A stretch of 24,269 nt of DNA from Chrysochromulina tobinii (taxonomy: Eukaryota; Haptophyta; Prymnesiales; Chrysochromulinaceae), in the NCBI GenBank assembly GCA_001275005.1, contig JWZX01002579.1, positions 1 through 24,269 of the forward strand. The letters are read 5' to 3'. Numbering within the stretch: position 1 is the first letter of the stretch; every line of letters starts with the position of its first letter. Positions 1-8,298 of this stretch are shown here, piece by piece. Below the pieces are notes generated by a model. It was not told the DNA's origin. It was given only the letters and a program-made list of their open reading frames with translations, and did not search any database. A program made the position numbers and the translations under genes.

Positions 1-306
1 CCTCCCCCCAACTCGCCTCCCCCTTCGCCTCCCCCTTCGCCTTTGCCTTCGCCTTCCGTCGCCGTCCACTCGCCTCCCCCTTCATCGTCCGGCGTCGACT
101 CGCCTCCCCCACCGGAGCAGGCCGCGCTGACGAAAGGCGACGGTGGATCGCCACCCGAGACGACGATCATGATCGCTGCCTCTGCTGGCAGCGCGGTCGT
201 GTTGCTCTTGATTGGAGCTGGGTTTGTGGCCTTCCGTCAAAGGGGCTGCAACGTCCTCAGCGGACGACCCAGGAGCAGCCGTACGTCGCTGCTGGACGAG
301 CTATAG
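1..306 (+). CDS. 3' end of a proline-rich (Ser-Pro-Pro) single-pass membrane protein, partial
   Basis: The frame is open from the first base and stops with TAG at 304-306, so this is the C-terminal part of a gene that begins left of the window. The first ~35 residues are a Ser-Pro-Pro type stalk, as in extensin- or pherophorin-like surface proteins. A short polar linker follows, then a hydrophobic segment (about residues 54-77, starting at IMIAASAGS) that reads as one transmembrane helix. A short Arg/Ser-rich tail ends in SLLDEL. I infer a surface glycoprotein with an outer Pro-rich stalk and a small cytoplasmic tail. The ligand-binding or catalytic part, if any, lies outside the window. The stalk could also be a linker in a receptor. 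The topology is fairly clear; the function is unknown. Confidence 0.6.
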   Translation, partial: PPPNSPPPSPPPSPLPSPSVAVHSPPPSSSGVDSPPPPEQAALTKGDGGSPPETTIMIAASAGSAVVLLLIGAGFVAFRQRGCNVLSGRPRSSRTSLLDEL

Positions 307-1607
307 GCCGAACAAAAGTGCAAGTTGTGTCATGGGGGGGAAGAGACAGGAGAAAGAAGGTGGCGGACCCTTGCAAAATGCATCCGCCACCGAGCACGGT
401 GCTGTGGAGGCACACAAACATTCCATGTATGTTCGATGGCACATGAGGACATGTTCTGTCAGTCAAGAAACCCGGGCTAAGCGCCGAAGACCGGCGCTGG
501 GGCGAGCGGTGATTCCGCGATGCGCCGCGCTTCGCGGCTCGCCCTAAGAGGGTAGCGGTAGGGGCAATCGCCGAAAAGAGAGGGAGGGGAAAGAGAATCG
601 GAGCCGAACAGGCTGCAAAGGGGATTTGACGAGATCCGGCACAAACCTATGTACTAAGGTACTCGTGTTGGACCACCGCGTCTGAAAGAGTGTCGTACAG
701 CAGGACATACCATACAGCCGCAATGCCGCATACCCCGTTGTCTGAAGCCCGCATTCCGAAGACCGGGTCGATTTACGATTATCTCGATCCCGGGCGAGGC
801 GAGGGCCGCTGTGCGGCCCGGGCTCGCGCCGCCGAGCGCCGTTCGGCGTACGCGGTACGGGGCGACGGCCGGCCCGTGGCGCGCGTGCTGCGTCGACGAG
901 TAAAGATCCCAATCCGTCGCATCACCAGTCGACCACCCTCCCCCCACCAGGGGGTGGGCGTGACCGGCGCCCCCATAAGGGGTCGGCCACGGACCCACGG
1001 TGCACGGACGAGGACCACAACGACGCCATCGTCTGTACGCACTACGGCGCGACGCCCCCCCCCACCCGGGGGCGGGCCGTGAAACGCTTTGCCATTGGGA
1101 AATCCTCCCCGTGATAGGGTTCAACCTCCCGCGCTTCCCCTACGGAAAAGGGGAGGTGGGGGGTCTAGGGGCTGTCATCAACTCATCATCTTGGATGAAC
1201 CAAGATGAACCCCGGGCCGTATTGGCCGGGTTCCACTTAGGGGGGTCAACGAACCGCCCCTCGCCAGGCCCTCAGGGGGGAGTTCACGAGTTCTAGCAGC
1301 CCGAAGGTTTGGTTAGACCCGCCTCGTTAGAAGGTACGGTCTGGTGAGACAAAACCGACCGAACCTAGGGTACCCCCTAAGAGGGGTTGAACCGCTTTTA
1401 TAGGGCGAACAACGTCGCGAGAATGGAGAATGGCATCGGCAACCATGCATGATGGAGGGCATGGGGGGCTGCTATACGGGCCAGTCGTGTCGTGTCGGGC
1501 CCTTTTGTGAGAGCCTTCTTCTCCGGGTCAGTCCGTTTAGTGAGTGAGGTCTGAGTCTCTGAGGGCGCCCTGATGACGTGTCCCACCCATCGGGCGCTAT
1601 TTCCGGT
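307..1607. other. Intergenic region with no supportable gene; several hairpins
   Basis: About 1.3 kb lies between the Pro-rich gene and the 3' end of the acyltransferase gene. Several open frames on both strands (for example 690-1082 + and 654-1124 -) overlap each other, mostly begin at non-ATG codons and show no recognisable domain, so I treat them as chance frames in GC-rich DNA. The stretch 1104-1235 is rich in local inverted repeats: CCTCCCC/GGGGAGG at 1104-1110 and 1150-1156, a perfect 9-bp stem at 1186-1208, and a bulged GAACCC..GGCC / GGCCGGGTTC stem at about 1206-1235. It may hold 3' UTRs, a non-coding RNA or a decayed repeat. Confidence 0.5.
1186..1208. repeat. Perfect 9-bp inverted repeat (hairpin)
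   Basis: TCATCTTGG (1186-1194) is followed by a five-base loop ATGAA and then its exact reverse complement CCAAGATGA (1200-1208). It lies in non-coding DNA next to two further imperfect stems. Confidence 0.7.
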
Positions 1608-2097
1608 CTAGAAACTTCTTAGAAACTTCCTATCTTCATCGCGCAGCATCTTCGCGGTGTAGTGCGAGAGGGGCAGCCCCCCCGCGGCCGCCATGTCGAC
1701 GCGCACCCGCTCCGCATACACCGCCGCATCCGCCTCTTCTTCGGCCGTCGCAGGCTGCGTCGGCGGCAAGAAGGTCACCACCACCATCTGCCACGGGTTC
1801 AGCAGCAGGCTGCGTAGATGGCTCCCTACGCCCGAATGGAGCCACGCCGCGGCGTTGCGGTACACAAACGGGTACTGCACCAGAACCGGCTGCACCACGC
1901 CGCCACCCTCAAACGCGCCACTGAAGAATCTCACCAGCACCTTGCCATTCGCCGTAGTGCCCTCAGGCGCAATGGCGACAGGCGGCTCGCCGGGACGCCA
2001 CGTCATCTTGTGATGGTTGATCGCCTCACGGATGGCGGCCGAGCGCCTCGTGTGCGGCGGGGGCGACGTAGCTTCCTCGGCGGCCTTCACGTACACT

Positions 2098-2131
<34 letters not shown>

Positions 2132-2651
2132 GTTTATGAGCCTCTGCCTCCGCACGTGATCCCGCGGGTGGCAGCGGCACGGCGAGGCCGCCAAGCAGTC
2201 GGAAAAAGTGCCCAACGATGGCCATCTTAGCATACGTCTCCATCATCACCGGTCGTGGCATAGGCTTGCAGAAGTAGATACCGAATAGCACCTCGAGCAT
2301 GCCACAGTGAGGTGCAGCCACTAATATCGGCACGTCAGCCTGTTTGCCATGCACGCGGATCATCCCCGGATAGACGCCAAACGCGAGATACAAAAGCCGC
2401 CCAATCGTGGGAAGCATACGCAGCGTGCAGCGTCGCGGCAGCGCCATGCTCAGTGGCATGAGCACGAAGCACGTCACAAGCAGTAGCAGCACCCGCAGCA
2501 CAAAGGCGATGGCCAGCATCGGAGACAGGAGGACAGTCATGAACCACACGCTGCAGGTCATGCGCGCCTCCATCGCATCACGCGGGTGCGATGGTGCTTC
2601 GGTGCTGTCAAACGTGAGCGTGTCGGCGGGTAGGACTTTGGCCGCCGTCAT
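1608..2651 (-). CDS. LPCAT/PlsC-type lysophospholipid acyltransferase
   Basis: A 347-residue protein, starting at the first in-frame ATG (2651); the frame extends upstream only through non-ATG codons. Residues ~32-70 are strongly hydrophobic, giving one or two membrane helices typical of ER-bound acyltransferases. Acyltransferase block I is present as HCGMLE (residues 115-120), where the usual H-X4-D has Glu in place of Asp. Block III is EGTT at 230-233 followed by NGK and FSGAF, very like the EGTTSNG...F.PGAF of LPCAT enzymes. Block IV is VVQPVLVQYP. The family moves acyl groups from acyl-CoA to lysophospholipids (Lands cycle) or glycerol-3-phosphate intermediates. The substrate cannot be read from the sequence. 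A ten-Gln tract interrupts the region between blocks I and III. No intron is needed. Confidence 0.85.
2100..2129. repeat. (CTG)10 trinucleotide tract encoding poly-Gln on the minus strand
   Basis: Ten perfect CTG units on the plus strand read as CAG, ten glutamines, in the acyltransferase. The tract sits between conserved catalytic blocks, in a linker that starts with the basic AHKR. Confidence 0.95.
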
Positions 2652-3187
2652 GATCACGACACTGGGCAAAACGCAGCGATCGTCGCCACACACACGTGCA
2701 ACACACACGAGCGTTTGAGAGCGAGTGTGCGTGCGGCGGTTTCGAGGCTTCCTGCTTTTCTGTGAACGCGCTGACTCTTATTGACGTGAAGCGAAAAGGG
2801 TAAATTTGTGTGCGTAGCCCTTGAAAATATGAGGGACGCCCGGCTGCCCTCCCTGCGTTAAACGCTGCCCCTCAAGGCGGCCTTTGATTGACGCCTTTTG
2901 CCAGGCGGGCCGGGAGGCGGCGGCGGGTTCCCCCTTGCCGCCTCTAGGGCGGGCGCTGCCCACAAAATCCTCTGAGCTTGCGCACTCGCGCTTGAATTGT
3001 CGCTCGGCTTGACGTGATGTACCCGGTACCATAGAAAGCCCGTATACACACCGCGTACTTCGAGCGCGTCCAAGGCGGTCCAACCTCGCAATCAATCCGA
3101 TCGGCTCCAACATCCTAGCGCCCCTGGTCCCTGCTTTGGGATGTTCACACCGTCGGATACACACTGAAGCAGAAGGGAATTCTCAGG
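2652..3187. promoter_or_regulatory. Divergent intergenic region between the acyltransferase and glycosyltransferase genes
   Basis: This 536-bp spacer must hold the 5' UTRs and promoters of two divergent genes. It contains CA/GT-rich runs near 2690-2740, a GTACCCGGTACC motif at 3019-3030, and a stretch near 2880-2903 (TTTGATTGACGCC...GCCAG) that resembles the 3' ends of introns elsewhere in this window. It could therefore contain an unrecognised 5' intron of the glycosyltransferase gene. No protein-coding frame is convincing. Confidence 0.5.
3019..3030. promoter_or_regulatory. Candidate promoter motif GTACCCGGTACC
   Basis: A near-palindromic GTACCCGGTACC lies about 158-169 bp upstream of the glycosyltransferase ATG. 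Similar motifs lie at comparable distances upstream of other genes in this window (6059, 8153, 13132, 13156, 18512, 18733). The role is inferred only from position and recurrence. Confidence 0.35.
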
Positions 3188-5677
3188 ATGGCCACGCCGC
3201 CGACGCTGCTCCCGCCATACAGCGCCCTTTACCCGACCACGCGCTCTCCGCGCGTGCGCTCGCTACGTCCAATCACCGACCCGCACGCGGTGCTCAATCG
3301 TGACGTCGAGGCATCGGGCTCGGATGGTCTCGAGCGGCTCGCAGCGTCCAGAGCGTCGCCAAAGACCCGCGACCTAGTGATCATCGCAACGAATGAGCAC
3401 AATGTCGAGGTGGCCGCCAACTGCGTGGCGAATCTAGCCGCCGTCGGCATCGACTATTACATCCTCCTGGCCAACAAGCAGTCCATCTGCCAGCGTGTCC
3501 AAGGGCGGCTCGCGTGCGTGTGGTCCTCGCTGCTCGAGCCATATCGTCAGAGGCTTCGCGATGCGAACGCGGGCGGCATGCAGATGCTGTGGCTCGTGCG
3601 CCAGATCTATGCGAGCCGGCTCGCCGTGCTCGGCTTCAATCCCTTGGTGCTCGACAGCGACAGCATTCTCTTCCACAACCCATTCGACGTCATTGCGACG
3701 CACCTGCCGGGATATCAGTTCTACGTGATGGCGGACAATAGCGGCACGTGGTCCTCCATCAATTGCGGCACGTACTACCTCAAGGGCGTCGACCCGCGTG
3801 GCACGCTCATCCGTGCCTGGACCAACTTTGAACGGCGCGCGTTCGCTGTGCTCAACACAAGCCGCCCCTTCCCAGTGACCACTACCAACGGGAGGCCGGA
3901 GCCCCTGCTCGTGTGGGAAAACACGTTGCTCGATTGGACTTTCGCAGGTGCTCGTGCCCACTCTGGTGATCCATGAGAGTGCCACCTGTGCCACTCACTG
4001 CCATGCCTAGTTTGGATCGAGATTGGATCGAGATTGGATTGAGATTGGATTGAGATTGGACGTGATCGCCTTTGGTCGCAGGTGCGAGGGTCGGAGATCC
4101 AAACTTCGTTGGGCGGGGACGCACTGCAGACGCCCGAGTCCTCACAGCCACAGAGTCCCGGCTGATGCGCTGGCAGACCGAGTGGCGCAAGCCCTTGCCT
4201 GCCTTCCTCGGGGCGCCTGGGGGGGCGTATCCTCGTAGGTGAGTGCCGCTGATGACTACCTGAGGACCACTGAGGACCTCTGAGATTCTCTGAGAGTCTA
4301 GTCCCTGCCTCTTACGCCTGGCGTCCCATCAAATGACGCCTGGCGTCCCTTCTAATCACGCGAACCATGCTCGCAGCCGCTCGTACGAGCTACGAACGCT
4401 GCGCTTTGGAGACGAGACTGCCTTGATGGTACCGCCGTGGCTCTTCTCTGCCGAATCGGATACGAGGGTCAAGTTCGGCGGCCACTCGTTCTGGGGCGTG
4501 CTGCCTCCGCCAACGGTCCTCATTCACTACGTGTGCTGCTGCATCGGCACGAAACGACGACAGATCGGGATGCGTCTGCTCGGCCGTTGGTTTGGACCGG
4601 ATGTGGAATGGGCCACGCGCCCAGGTGGCTCGCGCACAGAGGGCGTGCGCACAGAGGCCGCTGTTGCAGAAGCTGCCGCCACTCCCCAGCATCTGCAGGG
4701 GCTGCCGTCGCGTCGTCGCGGGATGAAAGCGCACGACTCTTCACACCGCCGCCTCATCGGCTTCCGCAGCGCCGCTCCCGCTTTCGCACCTGCGCGCCTT
4801 TGCGCGGCCTTCAGGGGGCGGACGCTCTGCGGAGGATGAGACGCTTCTCCTGCAGAAGCTCGTGCTCCGTGCGTGGAGTACCTTCCTCGCGCGCGCTGCG
4901 CTGCACGCGAGGCGCCTCGCCGTGATGCCGTTATTTGAATGCGTTGGCCAGTTGGATGTCTTCTCACGCTTCGCGTGGGCACTGCCCATCGTCGGCAACG
5001 CCAGCGCACCCCCCGTGTGCCGGGGTGACGACCCCAAATGCCCAAACGGTCGACGCCTACACGGTCGTCGTCTGGGCTTGATCGAACGCGTCAAGGCGGC
5101 TCACGGCGGGAGTGCGGACGGTCGCGGTGCCCGGAGGAACGCGGAGATCGCCCGGAACGGCGCTGAGGCGCGCGCTCATAACGGCGCCCGGAGGAGCGTG
5201 GGGATCGCCCACCCCTCCGGACGAACGCGCGGCGCCCGGAACGGCGCTGGGGTGCGCGCTCAGAACGGCGCTCAGATGAAGGGGGCTGCCTGTATGCCTC
5301 GGCTCGACGGCGAGTGCTTCGAGACGCTGGGCTACCCTGAGGAGCTTGCCACCGCGGCGCCCGAGGAGACCGAACGCGTACGGCTGCCTGAGGCGCTCAC
5401 GAAGGCGCTTGTCCTCGAGGAGAGCGTCGGGCGTGAGGAGATGCTCAAACGTGGGCTCGCGGAGCTCTTGCAACGGGTCCGGAACGCGAGCGCACGCGTC
5501 CTTTTGCTCGAGGTAGACGACGTGGCACGGCGGCTCCCTTCGAGCGCGAGCTCGCTGCTCCAGAGCGCCGACCTCAAGCTTGGGCTCGACCTCGGCGCAC
5601 GTCGGCTTGAGCTGCACACTTGCGCCGACTTCGTGCGTGCGCCGAGGGACGGCTCGGGTAGACCCTTTTCGTGTTGA
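3188..5677 (+). CDS. GT77-like nucleotide-diphospho-sugar transferase, four exons
   Basis: My exon model is 3188-3947, 4082-4238, 4377-4624 and 4770-5677, giving 690 residues with the frame intact across every junction. Exons 1-3 carry a nucleotide-diphospho-sugar transferase domain (PF03407-like), starting with DLVIIATNEHN and with the metal/sugar-nucleotide DXD motif as DSD (residues 156-158) in VLDSDSILFHNPF. Exon 3 continues with FGGHSFWGVLPPP. Exon 4 holds LQKLVLRAWSTFLARA...RLAVMPLFEC, which resembles the C-terminal half of XEG113/RRA-type plant arabinosyltransferases. An Arg/Asn/Gly-Ala repeat insertion follows at about 5110-5280, then a charged C-terminal part. Members are normally type II Golgi proteins, yet no N-terminal anchor is visible, so an upstream exon or start may be missing. 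The sugar donor and acceptor are unknown. The family call is fairly strong; the intron 3 borders are the weakest part. Confidence 0.72.
3948..4081 (+). other. Intron 1 of the glycosyltransferase gene (134 bp)
   Basis: The junctions are TTCGCAG|GTGCTCG and GGTCGCAG|GTGCGAG. Removal converts a frame that would stop soon after ...AGARAHSGDP into ...AGARVGDPNFVGRG. TCGCAGGTGC and a downstream GATCCA occur at both ends of the intron, so the junction looks duplicated. Four 11-bp units fill 4014-4057. Confidence 0.75.
4014..4057 (+). repeat. Four tandem 11-bp units inside intron 1
   Basis: Two units GGATCGAGATT are followed by two units GGATTGAGATT, perfect except for one C/T difference. The array lies wholly inside the first intron of the glycosyltransferase gene, just before its 3' splice region. 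Confidence 0.95.
4239..4376 (+). other. Intron 2 of the glycosyltransferase gene (138 bp)
   Basis: The junctions are CTCGTAG|GTGAGTGCC and GCTCGCAG|CCGCTCG. The interior has CTGAGGAC/CTGAGATT-like units near 4260-4300 and a duplicated ACGCCTGGCGTCCC (at 4314 and 4335, a 21-bp period). Splicing joins AYPRS to RSYELRTLRFGDET in frame. Confidence 0.65.
4625..4769 (+). other. Intron 3 of the glycosyltransferase gene (145 bp, inferred)
   Basis: The reading frame must change between 4600 and 4800, because the upstream frame ends at 4839 while the conserved downstream frame has a stop at 4724-4726. CGCCCAG|GTGGCTC to CTTCCGCAG|CGCC gives the required length (1 modulo 3) and joins EWATRP to APLPLSHLRAF. 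Other acceptor choices are possible. Confidence 0.5.
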
Positions 5678-6188
5678 CGTGTGACGAGACTGTAGAGAGT
5701 AGAGTCTGTAGAGCGGTCCGACTCCGAGACTGGGCCGGCTCTGGCGTATCAGCATTTGCCGTTGGGTATTTGAGGCCGCTTTCGCTTTCGCTGTTTCGCT
5801 TAGCACGTGCGACATGTGTCACGCGTGTACATGCCTGCACGCCGCTTACAACTTGACAATGTCAATGACTGGGCGGCGGCCCGACGTCGTCGTCGACGAC
5901 GTCGGACGTGAGTCGCCCGCGCCCCGCGGTGTCGCCGCGTGGTCACTGGTGACTGGTCTTAGACTAGTCCGCGTCACAAGGTAGGCCATCGCACCGTACA
6001 TGACCGTAGACTTAAGACTAGTCTCTAGCTAAGTCTCTAGCTAAAGCGTCGGGTTGATGTACCCGGCGGAACTGACTGGCGTAAGCCCGCATGGCGGCAA
6101 CCGTTTCACGAAAACTTGCACGCTGTGTGTTTTTGTCTCCTGAACAACTTGTTCGCAGTTCGGCACTCCGACGCGACGCGCCTGCGAC
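5678..6188. other. Intergenic region with palindrome and short tandem repeat
   Basis: No convincing gene. It contains the 3' flank of the glycosyltransferase gene and the presumed promoter of the EF-hand gene. Notable parts are a perfect 25-bp inverted repeat at 5881-5905, two exact 12-bp units AGTCTCTAGCTA at 6020-6043, repeated ACTAGTC-type words near 5963 and 6017, and GATGTACCCGGCGG at 6056-6069, which resembles the candidate promoter motif. Confidence 0.5.
5881..5905. repeat. Perfect inverted repeat, 12-bp arms
   Basis: The arm CCGACGTCGTCG (5881-5892) is separated by a single T (5893) from its exact reverse complement CGACGACGTCGG (5894-5905). It is non-coding, about 285 bp upstream of the next ATG. 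It could be a dimeric protein-binding site, a cruciform or an RNA hairpin. Confidence 0.8.
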
Positions 6189-8069
6189 ATGTTGAACACG
6201 GATCGCCCGCCGCGCGTCCACGTGCCCGAGTACGCGCGCACCTCCGTGTCCGCGCGCTGCTCCGTCTCTGCACGCAGCAGCCGCAGCGGACAATCTTCCA
6301 GCAACCCGCACTGGGAAAAGGAAGCTTACGAGCAGCGCATCTGCGACACATTCCGCCGCGAACAGATCATCGAGAAGCTACACTGCATTAGGCTACTGTC
6401 GTCCCATCACATGGATCGCTCTCGATACCACGAGAAGGCTGCGATCCATCGACATCTCGAGGAGAGGATCGGCACCCCTCGCGCGCGCCGTCGCATGCAG
6501 GAGGCGAAAGATGAGGCTGCCCTTGTGTGGGCGAAGTACGATCGCTCGCCACGCTTCCGCGACTTTCAACTTGACGCGCTGCTGGAGCAGCATCCATCGC
6601 CGCGAGGCACGCCGCGTGACTCTCTTCAGAATTCCAGCCTCTCGGTGCACACCCCGTCGGTCTTCATGCAACCTCCCATGCTGTCGCCTTCATATGACTT
6701 CTCGCTGAACGGTGGCAGCTCGGCGGTGTCTCGCGTGGGGTCGCCTCTCCGCCAGTCGCGCGTGGGCACGCCTCTCAACCATACGTTTTCGAGTGTGGCC
6801 TCCCCTTCGATCGCAGAGATGGAGCAGCGGGTCAAGCTTCCGTCCTTCAACTCGCTGATGAACCCTCGTTGCGACCCAAATTGGTTTCACACGCCGGGTG
6901 CGATCCTAGACAAAGAGGCTCTGTTGAGCGCCGTCTCATCTGCACGCGCGCGCGAACGCGGGCATGTGTCCCTTCCGGACAAGATCGAAGTTTTGTCGCT
7001 CACACGCCTCCTGCCGATCATCTCCAAGGTGTTCGCGCTGAAGTTTGACGCGGACTCGAAAAGCTACATGGCCGTGCGGAATAGGGTCATCACGCTCGAC
7101 CACAGTCCTTCGGGAGAAGACCTCGCCACGCCTCATCCACCTGTGCTTGAGCCGCTCCGGAAGACCATGACGAATTACATGGTCCATCTCTACGGCCCGC
7201 AAGCTGCAGGCGACAAAACGAAGCAGATCATCAAGTCGTGCTCGGAGAAGCACGGCCACGGAGCGAGCCACCCTCGAGTGGCCCTGTTTCGCCAAATGGC
7301 TGGCCTCGAGGACACAGGTTTCAAACCTGGCCGTCTCAAAGCCGGGCATGAAATGGCCATCGTGCAGCTCCTCGTGTGGATGGGCCTCGCAAGTACGAGT
7401 ACAGACCCCAAACAGATCGTCCCGAGCCTCGACAGCCCCCTCGGGCAAGTCGACGTCATCCTGGGCCATCTTACACGTGTGCTGCTCTTGCCGATGGACG
7501 GAAGAACATTCTGCCGGAAAATGGCCGCAGAGCTCGCCAGTGAAGAGCAACGCGGCCCCAAGGCGAACGTCGTTGACGCAGATGAGCTCGTGCGGCGATG
7601 GTCGTCAGCGTGGGGTGCCTGGGATGATAAAGAAAAGCTGATACGAGAGATTAGAGCAGGCATCGAGAAAAGCCGACAACAGCGGAGCCAGGCGGATAGG
7701 GACAACGACGGCAAGCTCGACTTTGGCGAGTTTTGCGTCTTCGTGCGTGCGCAAGAGGGCGAGATGAGCGACGAGGCGCTGCGGGAGCGCTTCAACGCTG
7801 TCGATCATGACGGCAGCGGCAAGGTTGACATGGCCGAGTACCTGTTGTGGCAGAATCAGCACCTCCGGAACCAGGCGGACAGGGACAACGACGGCAAGCT
7901 CGACTTTGGCGAGTTTTGCGTCTTCGTGCGTGCGCAAGAGGGCGAGATGAGCGACGAGGCGCTGCGGGTGCGCTTCGACGCTGTCGATCATGACAGCAGC
8001 GGCAAGGTTGACATGGCCGAGTACCTGTTGTGGCTGAAGCAGAACATCGACTCCTCGAGCTCAGCATGA
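6189..8069 (+). CDS. EF-hand protein with duplicated C-terminal EF-hand pair (626 aa)
   Basis: An uninterrupted frame starts at ATG 6189. The N-terminal ~100 residues are basic and Ser/Arg-rich with charged helical stretches (WEKEAYEQRICDTF...). Residues ~130-220 are low-complexity and rich in Ser, Pro and Gly, with SRVGSPLRQ / SRVGTPLNH repeats. The middle (~270-480) looks folded and helical; the segment RVALFRQMAGL resembles a motif I associate with ciliary and other protist EF-hand proteins, but this is from memory. Four canonical EF-hand loops close the protein: DRDNDGKLDFGE (503-514), DHDGSGKVDMAE (539-550), and near-identical copies at 564-575 and 600-611. All have Asp at position 1 and Glu at position 12, so calcium binding is expected. 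A flagellar or cytoskeletal role is only a guess. Confidence 0.8.
   Translation: MLNTDRPPRVHVPEYARTSVSARCSVSARSSRSGQSSSNPHWEKEAYEQRICDTFRREQIIEKLHCIRLLSSHHMDRSRYHEKAAIHRHLEERIGTPRARRRMQEAKDEAALVWAKYDRSPRFRDFQLDALLEQHPSPRGTPRDSLQNSSLSVHTPSVFMQPPMLSPSYDFSLNGGSSAVSRVGSPLRQSRVGTPLNHTFSSVASPSIAEMEQRVKLPSFNSLMNPRCDPNWFHTPGAILDKEALLSAVSSARARERGHVSLPDKIEVLSLTRLLPIISKVFALKFDADSKSYMAVRNRVITLDHSPSGEDLATPHPPVLEPLRKTMTNYMVHLYGPQAAGDKTKQIIKSCSEKHGHGASHPRVALFRQMAGLEDTGFKPGRLKAGHEMAIVQLLVWMGLASTSTDPKQIVPSLDSPLGQVDVILGHLTRVLLLPMDGRTFCRKMAAELASEEQRGPKANVVDADELVRRWSSAWGAWDDKEKLIREIRAGIEKSRQQRSQADRDNDGKLDFGEFCVFVRAQEGEMSDEALRERFNAVDHDGSGKVDMAEYLLWQNQHLRNQADRDNDGKLDFGEFCVFVRAQEGEMSDEALRVRFDAVDHDSSGKVDMAEYLLWLKQNIDSSSSA
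7688..8036 (+). repeat. 183-bp-offset tandem duplication encoding an EF-hand pair
   Basis: The DNA at 7688-7853 recurs at 7871-8036 with only a few mismatches, including silent ones. Each copy encodes two EF-hands. The near identity at the nucleotide level indicates a recent in-frame duplication of 61 codons, or gene conversion between the copies. Confidence 0.95.
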
Positions 8070-8298
8070 CGGAATCCGCCATGGAATGAGCCATGAGTGA
8101 GGACGGGCTGTGTCCGTCCGCACAGTCAGTCGGTCAGTCACCGAGTCAGGCAGTACCCGGTACCCGGTACCCTGGTCCTTCGCTCCATGCACGAGCCAGC
8201 GTGCGTTCCACCGGCGCACATCGAGCAGTGGTCAGCGGTGGTGGCGAACGGTTCGAGGCACGTGATTGAGGAGAAATAGCGCCCTTAAAAAAAGCGCC
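8070..8298. promoter_or_regulatory. Short intergenic spacer with reiterated GTACCCG motif
   Basis: Between the EF-hand gene and the JmjC gene lie GTCAGTCGGTCAGTCACCGAGTC-type repeats (8124-8150, written here only as a short period-9 pattern), then GTACCCG / GTACCCG / GTACCC at 8153-8172. The latter lies about 127-146 bp upstream of the JmjC ATG and matches the candidate promoter motif of this window. Confidence 0.4.

Noticed and set aside
690-1082. Plus-strand 130-codon frame and overlapping minus-strand frames in the left gene-free region
   Set aside because: The plus-strand frame begins at GTG and all are Arg/Pro/Thr-rich from GC bias; they overlap in several frames and none has a recognisable motif.
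1379-1400. tRNA T-loop-like word (GGTTCAACCCC on the minus strand)
   Set aside because: No matching T-stem, acceptor stem or anticodon arm could be found around it.
2778-3164. Minus-strand 128-codon frame upstream of the glycosyltransferase gene
   Set aside because: It lies in a divergent promoter region and has no domain; the segment also carries an intron-like 3' end and a promoter-like motif on the other strand.
5057-5815. Minus-strand 252-codon frame opposite glycosyltransferase exon 4
   Set aside because: It has no recognisable motif, and the plus-strand frame continues the glycosyltransferase through splice junctions in frame.
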